From Pseudolysobacter sp. (GTDB lineage Bacteria; Pseudomonadota; Gammaproteobacteria; Xanthomonadales; Rhodanobacteraceae), in assembly GCA_025351985.1 (NCBI GenBank), contig JANXUW010000048.1:1-5351 (forward strand): a stretch of DNA of 5,351 nt, given 5' to 3'. A program made the translations under genes and the position numbers. How positions within the stretch are numbered: position 1 is the first letter of the stretch; each line of letters begins with the position of its first letter. Of the stretch, positions 1 to 5,083 are shown one piece after another. The notes under the pieces were generated by a model, which was not told where the DNA came from, searched no databases, and saw only the letters and a program-made list of their open reading frames with translations.

Positions 1-2907
1 GGTGGCGACGATTTCGCGATCGAATACATCGGCGCCGGCACGTTCGCTGGCGAACGTCTGCTGATAGACAAATTCGCGTCGGGCACAACCTCCAGCACAC
101 CGATGTTCAACTTGACGGTTCTCAAAGGAAAGCTGGACGCCTCGTTGGCGACCAGCGGCGCGACGCGCGGCCATAGCAGTGCGGTCGATGCTTTCAGTGT
201 CGCGGCAACACCAATCTCGACATCGCCCAATGCCGCCACCGGGCCGTATCCCGGCCTGTTCACTTCCGCCAATGTGAGCGAGAGCTTTACCTCGGATGGC
301 CCGCGACGCATTCTTCTGGATACGACTGGCGCTGAAATTACGCCAGGAAATCGCACCCGCACCGGCGGCGTTGTGCGTCAGAAGCCGGATATCACGGCGG
401 CTGACGGCGTCTCGGTAGCAGCTCCGGGCTACAGCCCGTTTTTCGGCACGTCGGCAGCTGCACCACATGCCGCTGCCATCGCTGCGCTGCTCAAGTCGGC
501 AGTGCCGAGTTTGACGCCCGCACAAATTCGCACGGCCTTGATCAGCTCGGCCATCGATATTCAGGATCCTGGCACCGATCGCGACACCGGCGCCGGCATC
601 GTCATGGCGCACGCCGCGCTCCAGGCGGTGGGGGCAACGCAGGCGGCGTTCCTCAGTGCCGGCGCTGTTGCTCGTACGGAAATCCTTGGCGATGGTGACG
701 TCTATGTGGAGAACAACGAAACCTGGGGCCTGACCGTGCCGTTGACCAATGCTGGCGGCCTCGGCGCGACGGCGATTAGCGCCGTCTTGAGCTCTGTAAC
801 GCCAGGCGTAAGCATCGTCTCGAGTACATCGACCTATGCGGATCTCGCACCCGCTGCCGGCGGCAACAATGCGACGCCCTTCTCTTTCCAGGTCGGCAGC
901 GCTACGCCGTGCGGTGGCCTCATCGATTTCACTCTGACCGTGACTTACACCGGAGGTAGCAGCCCACAAACGTTCAATTTCAGCATTCAAACCGGTTCAC
1001 CGGGCACACCGGTCACCACCAGCTACACCGGAGCAGCCGTACCCATTCCCGATAGCGCGGGCGGCAATGTCGGCGGTGTCGCGGCGATCGTGCCCTTGGC
1101 AGTTTCCGGCATACCCAGCAATATTTATTCCACCATCTTCAGTATCGATGGCACCGCGTGCGACGCTACTGCAGGATCGACCAGGGTCGGGCTCGACCAC
1201 TCTTTCGTCAACGACCTCCAGATCACACTCACCTCCCCTTCCGCGTCGTCGGTGCTGTTGATCAACCGGACCGATGGCGGCGGCAACAATTTCTGCCAGA
1301 CAGTACTCGATGACAGCGCTGCGACGAACATTCAGTCCGTAGCGACGGCGCAGGCACCTTTCACCGGCACGTTTGCGCCGAATGCACCGTTGGCGGCATT
1401 CCGCGGCCAGAATGCGAACGGCACGTGGAACCTGCAGGCGCAGGATTTCTTCACCGGCGACACCGGCAATATCCGCGCTTTCTCGGTCACGGTCACGCCA
1501 GCGGTCTGCAACGCGCCTGTGGCTGCACCGGTGATCACCGGCAGCATGGCCATTTTGAGCGGCTCCAAGATTGCCGGTGGCAGCGTGGTCTACACCATCG
1601 TGCTGACCAATTCGGGTAATGCGACGCAACTGAACAACGCCGGAGCTGAATTCACCGATCTTTTGCCGGCCGGTCTTATCGTGGGCACGCCCACTGCAAA
1701 CACCGGCACGGTATCGGCACCCGGCGTAAACCCGGTGACCTGGAACGGTTTCATCCCGGCGAATAATTCGATGACTATCACGATCCCGGCAACCATCGCG
1801 ACTGGCACGACAGGCCAGACCATCACCAATCAGGGCACGATGAACGTCGATGCCGATGGCAACGGTACCAACGAGACCGCCGTGCTGACCGATGACCCGT
1901 CCGTTGGCGGAACCGCCGATCCGACATCGTTTGTCGTGCTTGCGCCGACTTTCCCGTTGATCACGGCGACCAAACAAATCGTCGCAGGTAACCAGACCTC
2001 CGGTGGCAGCGTGACCTACGTCGTAACCCTGACCAATTCCGGTACAGGTACCCAGCCAGATAACGCTGGCGACGAGTTCACCGACGTGCTACCTGCGCAA
2101 CTTAGCGCAGGTACGGTCACAGCAAGCTCGGGTACTGCCTCGGTAGTCGGCTCGACGGTATCGTGGAACGGCGTCATTCCTGCCGGCGGCGGGGTCAACA
2201 TTATCATCCCGGCGACCATCGCCGCGAACACCACCGGCCAGACGATCACCAACCAGGGCACGGTCCACTTCGATGCCAACAACCTTGGCGTCAACGAATC
2301 GACCACGACCACGGACGATCCCTCACTGCCCGGTACCAATGATCCCACTTCGTTCGTCGTGTTCGCTCCGCCCGCCCCGGTGATCAGTGCCACCAAGACT
2401 ATCTCGGGAGGCAATCAGCTTGCCGGCGGCACGGTCATCTACACGATTACTTTGACCAACTCCGGCACGGCAGCACAGCCGGACAATGCCGGCAATGAGT
2501 TCAGCGACATGCTGCCTGTCGGATTGACCGTGGGTACGCCAACAGCGAGTTCTGGCACCGTATCCGCTGCGAGCGTCAATCCGGTGACCTGGAACGGCAG
2601 CATTCCAGCGGGTGGTTCGATCACGATCACGATTCCGGCGACCATCGCTGCTGGCACCGCCGGCCAACGCATCAGCAATCAAGGCTCGGCGAGTTATGAC
2701 GCTGACAGCAACGGCAGCAACGAAACCACCGTGTTGACAAGCGCGCCCGGCAACACCGGTCAGCCGACCGTCTTCACCGTGGCCGCCGTAGCGCCATCAG
2801 CGATTCCGGCTTCGACGATCTGGACCTTGATCCTGACCAGCCTGATGTTGCTCGGGACCACCGCAATGCTGCATTTGCGGCGGCGGCGCGATGGCTCGAT
2901 CGAATGA
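1..2907 (+). CDS. S8-family (subtilisin-like) serine peptidase with P domain, three DUF11 repeats and IPTL-CTERM-like tail; 5' end outside window
   Basis: The frame is open from base 1 with no stop, so the true start lies upstream; the ATG at 103 is internal. The visible part is 968 residues (numbered from base 1). A KPD motif (128-130) and the FGTSAAAPH block (nucleophile Ser151) show the C-terminal part of an S8 catalytic domain; the catalytic Asp and His must lie upstream. A beta-rich linker follows (about 217-335). Residues about 340-503 match a P/Homo B domain (DHSFVNDL, NGTWNL, then FFTGDTG). Three DUF11-type repeats of about 141 residues start at 510, 652 and 793. The C-terminus has IPAST-W (935-941), a hydrophobic helix (about 941-959) and RRRR (960-963), resembling IPTL-CTERM sorting signals, which in the known family are handled by exosortase H. 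Inferred role: exported or surface-anchored endopeptidase of unknown substrate. A Sec signal is expected but not visible. Confidence 0.93.
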   Translation, partial: GGDDFAIEYIGAGTFAGERLLIDKFASGTTSSTPMFNLTVLKGKLDASLATSGATRGHSSAVDAFSVAATPISTSPNAATGPYPGLFTSANVSESFTSDGPRRILLDTTGAEITPGNRTRTGGVVRQKPDITAADGVSVAAPGYSPFFGTSAAAPHAAAIAALLKSAVPSLTPAQIRTALISSAIDIQDPGTDRDTGAGIVMAHAALQAVGATQAAFLSAGAVARTEILGDGDVYVENNETWGLTVPLTNAGGLGATAISAVLSSVTPGVSIVSSTSTYADLAPAAGGNNATPFSFQVGSATPCGGLIDFTLTVTYTGGSSPQTFNFSIQTGSPGTPVTTSYTGAAVPIPDSAGGNVGGVAAIVPLAVSGIPSNIYSTIFSIDGTACDATAGSTRVGLDHSFVNDLQITLTSPSASSVLLINRTDGGGNNFCQTVLDDSAATNIQSVATAQAPFTGTFAPNAPLAAFRGQNANGTWNLQAQDFFTGDTGNIRAFSVTVTPAVCNAPVAAPVITGSMAILSGSKIAGGSVVYTIVLTNSGNATQLNNAGAEFTDLLPAGLIVGTPTANTGTVSAPGVNPVTWNGFIPANNSMTITIPATIATGTTGQTITNQGTMNVDADGNGTNETAVLTDDPSVGGTADPTSFVVLAPTFPLITATKQIVAGNQTSGGSVTYVVTLTNSGTGTQPDNAGDEFTDVLPAQLSAGTVTASSGTASVVGSTVSWNGVIPAGGGVNIIIPATIAANTTGQTITNQGTVHFDANNLGVNESTTTTDDPSLPGTNDPTSFVVFAPPAPVISATKTISGGNQLAGGTVIYTITLTNSGTAAQPDNAGNEFSDMLPVGLTVGTPTASSGTVSAASVNPVTWNGSIPAGGSITITIPATIAAGTAGQRISNQGSASYDADSNGSNETTVLTSAPGNTGQPTVFTVAAVAPSAIPASTIWTLILTSLMLLGTTAMLHLRRRRDGSIE
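1528..2784 (+). repeat. Three tandem DUF11-type coding repeats, about 423-426 bp each
   Basis: Units begin at 1528, 1954 and 2377, at the residues P-[VL]-I before a T/S-rich start. Spacing is 426 then 423 bp, so the frame is kept. Each unit carries a YT/YV-x-x-LTNSG block, an N/D-NAG-x-EF-(T/S)-D block, a WNG-x-IPA block, IPATIA, and a TNQG or SNQG block. Each ends in an Asp/Asn-rich segment near the end (D617, D758, D900). Units 1 and 3 share GTPTA and VNPVTWNG, which unit 2 lacks. DUF11 repeats generally form beta-sandwich stalks in surface proteins; a spacer role here is inference. Confidence 0.85.
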
Positions 2908-2933
2908 ACGGCGCGAGCTGATTTTTCGCCAAG

Positions 2934-2980
2934 GCATCGATCCGGCTGAAACAATTACCAGCCGGATCGATGCAGGTTTT
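2934..2980 (+). terminator. Long perfect hairpin after the peptidase gene, probable terminator
   Basis: A 15-bp perfect inverted repeat (2934-2948 and 2959-2973, left arm GCATCGATCCGGCTG) encloses a 10-nt A-rich loop. It lies 26 bp after the peptidase stop. Downstream on the plus strand there is only AGG then TTTT, so the U-tract is weak. The position between convergent genes favours termination of the plus-strand transcript. There is no T-tract in the minus direction. Confidence 0.6.
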
Positions 2981-3019
2981 GCCATTATGTCGGATCTTGC
3001 AACACGAATAACCGCACTC

Positions 3020-3040
3020 GCGTCAGCGAAGAGCTGACGC
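3020..3040 (-). terminator. Small hairpin downstream of the DUF2630 gene, possible terminator
   Basis: An 8-bp perfect inverted repeat (GCGTCAGC at 3020-3027 and GCTGACGC at 3033-3040) has a 5-nt loop. It lies 14 bp beyond the stop of the minus-strand DUF2630 gene. The following minus-strand sequence is T-containing but not a real T-tract, so intrinsic termination is uncertain. Confidence 0.35.
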
Positions 3041-3054
3041 CTCGCAAATCCGCG

Positions 3055-3300
3055 CTACGGCTGGTATTTCTCGACGACTTCGGCGGGGCGCAGCGCGGCA
3101 TCGTGCACGTCGCCACCGAACTCGCGGCGCGCGCGACGCTGACGCAGCAGATCCCAGCTTTGATCCAGCTGCACGCCGATATGCGCGAGACGCTGGCGAT
3201 CCACATCGGACATTTCGCCGCTCGAATGCAGTCGGTCTTCCTCGGCCACGAGCTTGCCGATATGCGCGAGCATGTAGGAATCGGGATCCTGCTTGTCCAT
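3055..3300 (-). CDS. DUF2630 family small protein
   Basis: This is an 81-residue soluble, charged protein with no signal peptide or membrane segment. It has the layout I recall for DUF2630: an N-terminal helix with AHIGKLVAEEDRL (12-24), a short acidic turn, then LDQSWDLLRQRRARR (45-59), and a C-terminal RPAEVVEKYQ block (71-80). Length fits the family, which is usually around 80 residues. The molecular function is unknown; the sequence predicts a short alpha-helical protein. The start is supported by a GAGGAA ribosome binding site (3306-3311 on the complement) 5 nt before ATG. It stops with TAG. The catalase remnant ends only 30 bp upstream, suggesting the two were once co-transcribed. A terminator at 3539-3560 separates it from the upstream operon, so its present promoter is unclear. 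Confidence 0.88.
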   Translation of the reverse strand: MDKQDPDSYMLAHIGKLVAEEDRLHSSGEMSDVDRQRLAHIGVQLDQSWDLLRQRRARREFGGDVHDAALRPAEVVEKYQP

Positions 3301-3330
3301 GATATTTCCTCGTTGATTGATCGTTGCAGC

Positions 3331-3511
3331 TTACGCCAAAGTACGCACGGATTTTTCTCGTTGCCACTGGCGGATATTTTGCCGCAGCGACAAATTCTTT
3401 CGGCTGGCTGGTATCGAATACACCGGCGTCCGGATTGATGCCGGCTTTTTTCAATAGCGCCAGCGCACCCGTATCGACCGCGATGGCTATCAGATAGCCA
3501 AACAAATTACG
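3331..3511 (-). pseudogene. katE: Remnant of the C-terminus of a KatE-type (HPII-like) catalase, frameshifted
   Basis: The minus strand reads about 46 codons from 3511 down to 3374 (NLFGYL, AIAVDTGALALL, KKAGINPDAGVFD, QPKEFVAAAKY). The frame then shifts by one base at 3372-3373. In the new frame it continues RQWQREKSVRTLA and stops with TAA at 3331-3333. This matches my recall of the C-terminal flavodoxin-like extension of large-subunit catalases, where a 'HCKAIAVD...G..LL..AG..PDAGV' stretch is followed by 'FI/FV...  W.RE..VR.LA'. Both frames give family-like sequence on either side of one extra base, which argues for a true coding relic. The first roughly 650 residues, including the whole haem catalytic domain, are absent; the relic stops near the neighbouring operon's terminator. 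Identification is from memory of the family, not a search. Alternative: chance coding-like DNA. Confidence 0.6.
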
Positions 3512-3519
3512 CGCGGCAG

Positions 3520-3560
3520 ATTTCAAGTACGAGAAGAAGAGACCGGGCGAACCCGGTCTC
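3520..3560 (-). terminator. Intrinsic terminator of the His-rich/BON/Gly-rich operon
   Basis: A 9-bp perfect stem (GAGACCGGG at 3539-3547 with CCCGGTCTC at 3552-3560) closes on a TTCG loop read on the minus strand. It is followed on that strand by a T-rich tract (TTCTTCTCGTACTTG). It begins 18 bp after the TAA of the Gly-rich gene, so it should end the upstream operon's transcript before the catalase relic. Confidence 0.8.
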
Positions 3561-3578
3561 CGTAGAATCTGTCGCTGT

Positions 3579-4109
3579 TTATGCCGCGGCAGCCGGCGCC
3601 TTGGCTTCGGATCCGATCGAGATATCGTCAGCGTGATTGCGCTTGAAAATATCCTTCGCCACATCGCGCTGCTTGCCATCTTCGGTATGCACCGAAATCA
3701 GGATGTTGCCAGTCTTGATCTTCTCGTCGTAGCGCTTGGCTTCGAATTCCGGAATACCCATACCGACCAGCGCACCGATCACGCCGCCAGCGGCCGTACC
3801 CACGGCAGCGCCGCCGAGCGCAGCCATGATCGGGCCCGCCGCAATGAACGGTCCGACGCCCGGAATAGCGAGCGAGCCAATGCCCGCCAGCCAGCCGAGC
3901 GCGGCACCCACGCCGAGGCCGGCAACACCGCCTGCGGTCGCGCCTTCGGGCGCCTTGGTGTTGTGCTCATGCGCAAAATCCTTGGTGCCGCGTTTGTCGG
4001 GCAACAACGCCGAAATGTCGTTGTTGGTGAATCCGGCTAGCTTGAGTTCGTCGACGATGGCCTCGGCCTGGCCGATGGTTTTGGTGGTGCAATACACAGA
4101 TGCTTTCAT
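3579..4109 (-). CDS. Glycine-rich membrane-associated protein, general-stress (YflT-like) type
   Basis: A 176-residue protein in three parts. Residues 1-36 (start MKASVYCTT, then AEAIVDELKLAGF and DISALLP) look like the small alpha/beta module of YflT-type general stress proteins. Residues 56-119 are a Gly/Ala-rich hydrophobic stretch with many GxxxG-like spacings, likely a membrane-inserted glycine-zipper hairpin. Residues 121-165 (FEAKRYDEKI, GNILISVHTED, then ADDISIG) look like a second alpha/beta module, and the tail is Ala-rich. The biochemical role is unknown; stress linkage comes from family resemblance and neighbours. ATG is supported by AGGAGA (4116-4121 on the complement) 6 nt upstream. 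The BON gene ends 17 bp upstream, so the ribosome binding site fills the gap and co-transcription is very likely. A strong terminator follows. The single Cys7 lies in the first module. Confidence 0.82.
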   Translation of the reverse strand: MKASVYCTTKTIGQAEAIVDELKLAGFTNNDISALLPDKRGTKDFAHEHNTKAPEGATAGGVAGLGVGAALGWLAGIGSLAIPGVGPFIAAGPIMAALGGAAVGTAAGGVIGALVGMGIPEFEAKRYDEKIKTGNILISVHTEDGKQRDVAKDIFKRNHADDISIGSEAKAPAAAA

Positions 4110-4126
4110 GGAAGTTCTCCTGTTGA

Positions 4127-4537
4127 TTACTGTTTGATATCCAACTCGTTATTCACCTGCGAAACGCCGGAGACGCTCGCAGCCAATTTGCCAACCTTGA
4201 TTTTTTCATCCGCGCTCGCGACCGGGCCTCGCAGCGTGACCACACCCGCACTGGCCACCAACTTGACGTTATGCGCGAGCATCGACAGCGATTTTTCGTC
4301 GACGATCGACTTACGCACAGCCGCAGCCACCTTGATGTCGGCGCTGTTGTTCGGCTGATCGGTCGGCTTCATCGTGTCAGCCGATTTGTCACGTGTATTC
4401 AGCCGCGTGTTGTCTGCAGCTGTCGACGTCACCGGCGCCGCGGCAGGTGGAGTCTGTTGCGCGATGGCGGAAGTACCGGAGATCGCCAGCATCGCAAGCG
4501 ATGCGGCCAAATGGATGGAATTGAATTTTTTACGCAT
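4127..4537 (-). CDS. Secreted BON-domain protein (OsmY-like)
   Basis: A 136-residue protein with a clear Sec signal peptide: MRKK, a hydrophobic core (about 8-21), and a likely cleavage after SAIA (23-26). A Pro/Ala/Thr-rich, low-complexity linker follows (27-62), then one BON domain (about 65-135). Family hallmarks are an amphipathic helix (ADIKVAAAVRKSI), GVVTLRG (98-104), a second helix (ADEKIKVGKLA) and a final VSQVNNEL strand. BON domains are thought to bind membranes or lipids; OsmY-type proteins act in the periplasm under osmotic or envelope stress. A longer in-frame start at 4576 would add 13 residues before the signal peptide and has no good binding site, so the internal ATG was chosen. 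The gene lies 53 bp after the His-rich gene and 17 bp before the Gly-rich gene. E. coli OsmY has two BON domains; this protein has one. Confidence 0.9.
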   Translation of the reverse strand: MRKKFNSIHLAASLAMLAISGTSAIAQQTPPAAAPVTSTAADNTRLNTRDKSADTMKPTDQPNNSADIKVAAAVRKSIVDEKSLSMLAHNVKLVASAGVVTLRGPVASADEKIKVGKLAASVSGVSQVNNELDIKQ

Positions 4538-4542
4538 GGGAA

Positions 4543-4549
4543 TTCTCTC
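4543..4549 (-). promoter_or_regulatory. Ribosome binding site fixing the BON protein start
   Basis: GAGAGAA on the minus strand lies 5 nt before the ATG at 4535-4537. It supports the shorter protein that begins exactly at the signal peptide (MRKK) rather than the upstream ATG at 4574-4576. Confidence 0.6.
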
Positions 4550-4590
4550 GTCGATAGTGGCAAGGCAAGGAAGCAAAAGTTACAGGGCGA

Positions 4591-4899
4591 TCAGTGGTGC
4601 TTGGTGCCATGCTTCTTGGAAAAATGCATGTTCGCTTCGTATGCATGCTGCTTCGCCAGCAAGCCGTGTCCGCTCGCCACGTGCACATGATGTGCACCCT
4701 TGGCATCGTCGCCCGCACCGTAGTGTTTGGCAGCTTCCTTGTGATGATCGGCGGCCTGCTGATGATGTTCGCCAGCCTTTTCATGATGCTGCGAATGCGA
4801 CAACTCGATCGATGCCGCCTGCGTACCGCGCGACGCATCATCCTGCTCCGGTTTGGTCGCCGGCTTGACCTGCGGCGCGCTGCTGCTTTTCTGATTCAT
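4591..4899 (-). CDS. Histidine-rich small helical protein, possible metal binder
   Basis: A 102-residue hydrophilic protein with 17 histidines, no cysteine, no signal peptide and no membrane segment. Residues 1-33 are Ser/Gln/Lys/Pro-rich and probably disordered. Residues 35-60 are helix-prone, with His pairs exactly seven apart (38/39, 45/46, 52/53, then H59). A GAGDDAKG turn (61-68) follows. A second helix-prone stretch again has histidines seven apart (71, 78, 85, 92), ending in KHGTKHH. This suggests a two-helix hairpin with a histidine ridge on each helix, suited to binding Ni, Zn, Cu or Co. Similar His/Ala/Glu-rich small proteins are common in proteobacteria but I know no assigned function. 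ATG is supported by GAAGGAG (4905-4911 on the complement) 5 nt upstream. It appears to be the first gene of the operon with the BON and Gly-rich genes. Confidence 0.8.
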   Translation of the reverse strand: MNQKSSSAPQVKPATKPEQDDASRGTQAASIELSHSQHHEKAGEHHQQAADHHKEAAKHYGAGDDAKGAHHVHVASGHGLLAKQHAYEANMHFSKKHGTKHH

Positions 4900-4911
4900 G
4901 ACTGCTCCTTC

Positions 4912-4940
4912 AAAAAAAATGCCGCTGAAAAATTAGCGAC
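4912..4940 (-). terminator. Hairpin plus T-tract immediately upstream of the His-rich gene
   Basis: On the minus strand GTCGCT (4940-4935) can pair with AGCGGC (4926-4921) over an 8-nt T-rich loop. This gives six pairs including one G-U, and is followed by A and eight T (4919-4912). It is a weak intrinsic-terminator shape. It starts 7 bp after the stop of the ORF end at 4948 and abuts the ribosome binding site of the His-rich gene. It could end the upstream gene or act as a leader attenuator. Confidence 0.4.
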
Positions 4941-4947
4941 GCAGGAG

Positions 4948-5083
4948 TCATTTAGCACGTGGCGTGCCAATCAGAAAATCGTTGCTGGGATTGATTCGCA
5001 GCGCTTGCGCGCCGGGTAAAGTGCGAAGATCAGCATCTTTATCCCGTGCAAATTGAAGGAAATATTGCTGGCTCGATCCGCCA
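4948..5083 (-). pseudogene. Unidentified ORF 3' end, probably truncated at the IS110 junction
   Basis: The minus strand is open from about 5083 to TGA at 4948-4950, giving about 44 residues. They end QYFLQFARD, LRTLPGAQALRINPS, then NDFLIGTPRAK. The composition looks protein-like and balanced, unlike the Arg/Ser-rich antisense frames elsewhere in the window. A terminator-like hairpin follows the stop. The frame runs further to 5181, but from about 5084 on it is antisense to the transposase fragment, so it is probably not coding there. I do not recognise the family. It could be a real gene cut by the insertion, or a chance frame. The stretch 4900-5083 otherwise holds only the leader of the His-rich gene; I saw no convincing promoter. 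Confidence 0.3.

Noticed and set aside
997..1977. 326-codon open frame on the minus strand inside the peptidase gene
   Set aside because: It is fully antisense to the P domain and DUF11 repeats. The product is Arg/Asp/Gly-rich with no recognisable domain, as expected from a GC-rich antisense shadow.
2016..2682. Overlapping minus-strand frames opposite DUF11 repeats 2 and 3
   Set aside because: They resemble each other only because the repeats on the plus strand do. They have no domains or ribosome binding sites.
3103..3438. Plus-strand frame opposite DUF2630
   Set aside because: It is a mirror of a well-supported minus-strand gene, with no family features of its own.
3023..3679. 218-codon minus-strand frame running through the terminator, the catalase relic and DUF2630
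   Set aside because: It joins an antiphase reading of the Gly-rich gene end, a terminator, the catalase relic and an out-of-frame reading of DUF2630. Only the relic part (3374-3511) is meaningful, and it is listed separately.
3736..4137. 133-codon plus-strand frame opposite the Gly-rich protein
   Set aside because: Its Ala/Pro/Thr-rich composition is simply the complement of Gly/Ala codons, and the minus-strand gene has a strong ribosome binding site and known architecture.
4538..4576. Longer N-terminus for the BON protein
   Set aside because: The extra 13 residues would precede a textbook signal peptide, and the better-placed ribosome binding site serves the inner ATG.
4940..4990. Possible sigma factor -35/-10 elements upstream of the His-rich gene (TTGGCA-like and CTAAAT-like hexamers)
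   Set aside because: Spacing and matches were poor, so I could not support a promoter call.
4374..5019. Plus-strand frames opposite the BON and His-rich genes
   Set aside because: These are His/Cys/Arg-rich shadows with no motif. The minus-strand genes have ribosome binding sites, a signal peptide and a BON domain.
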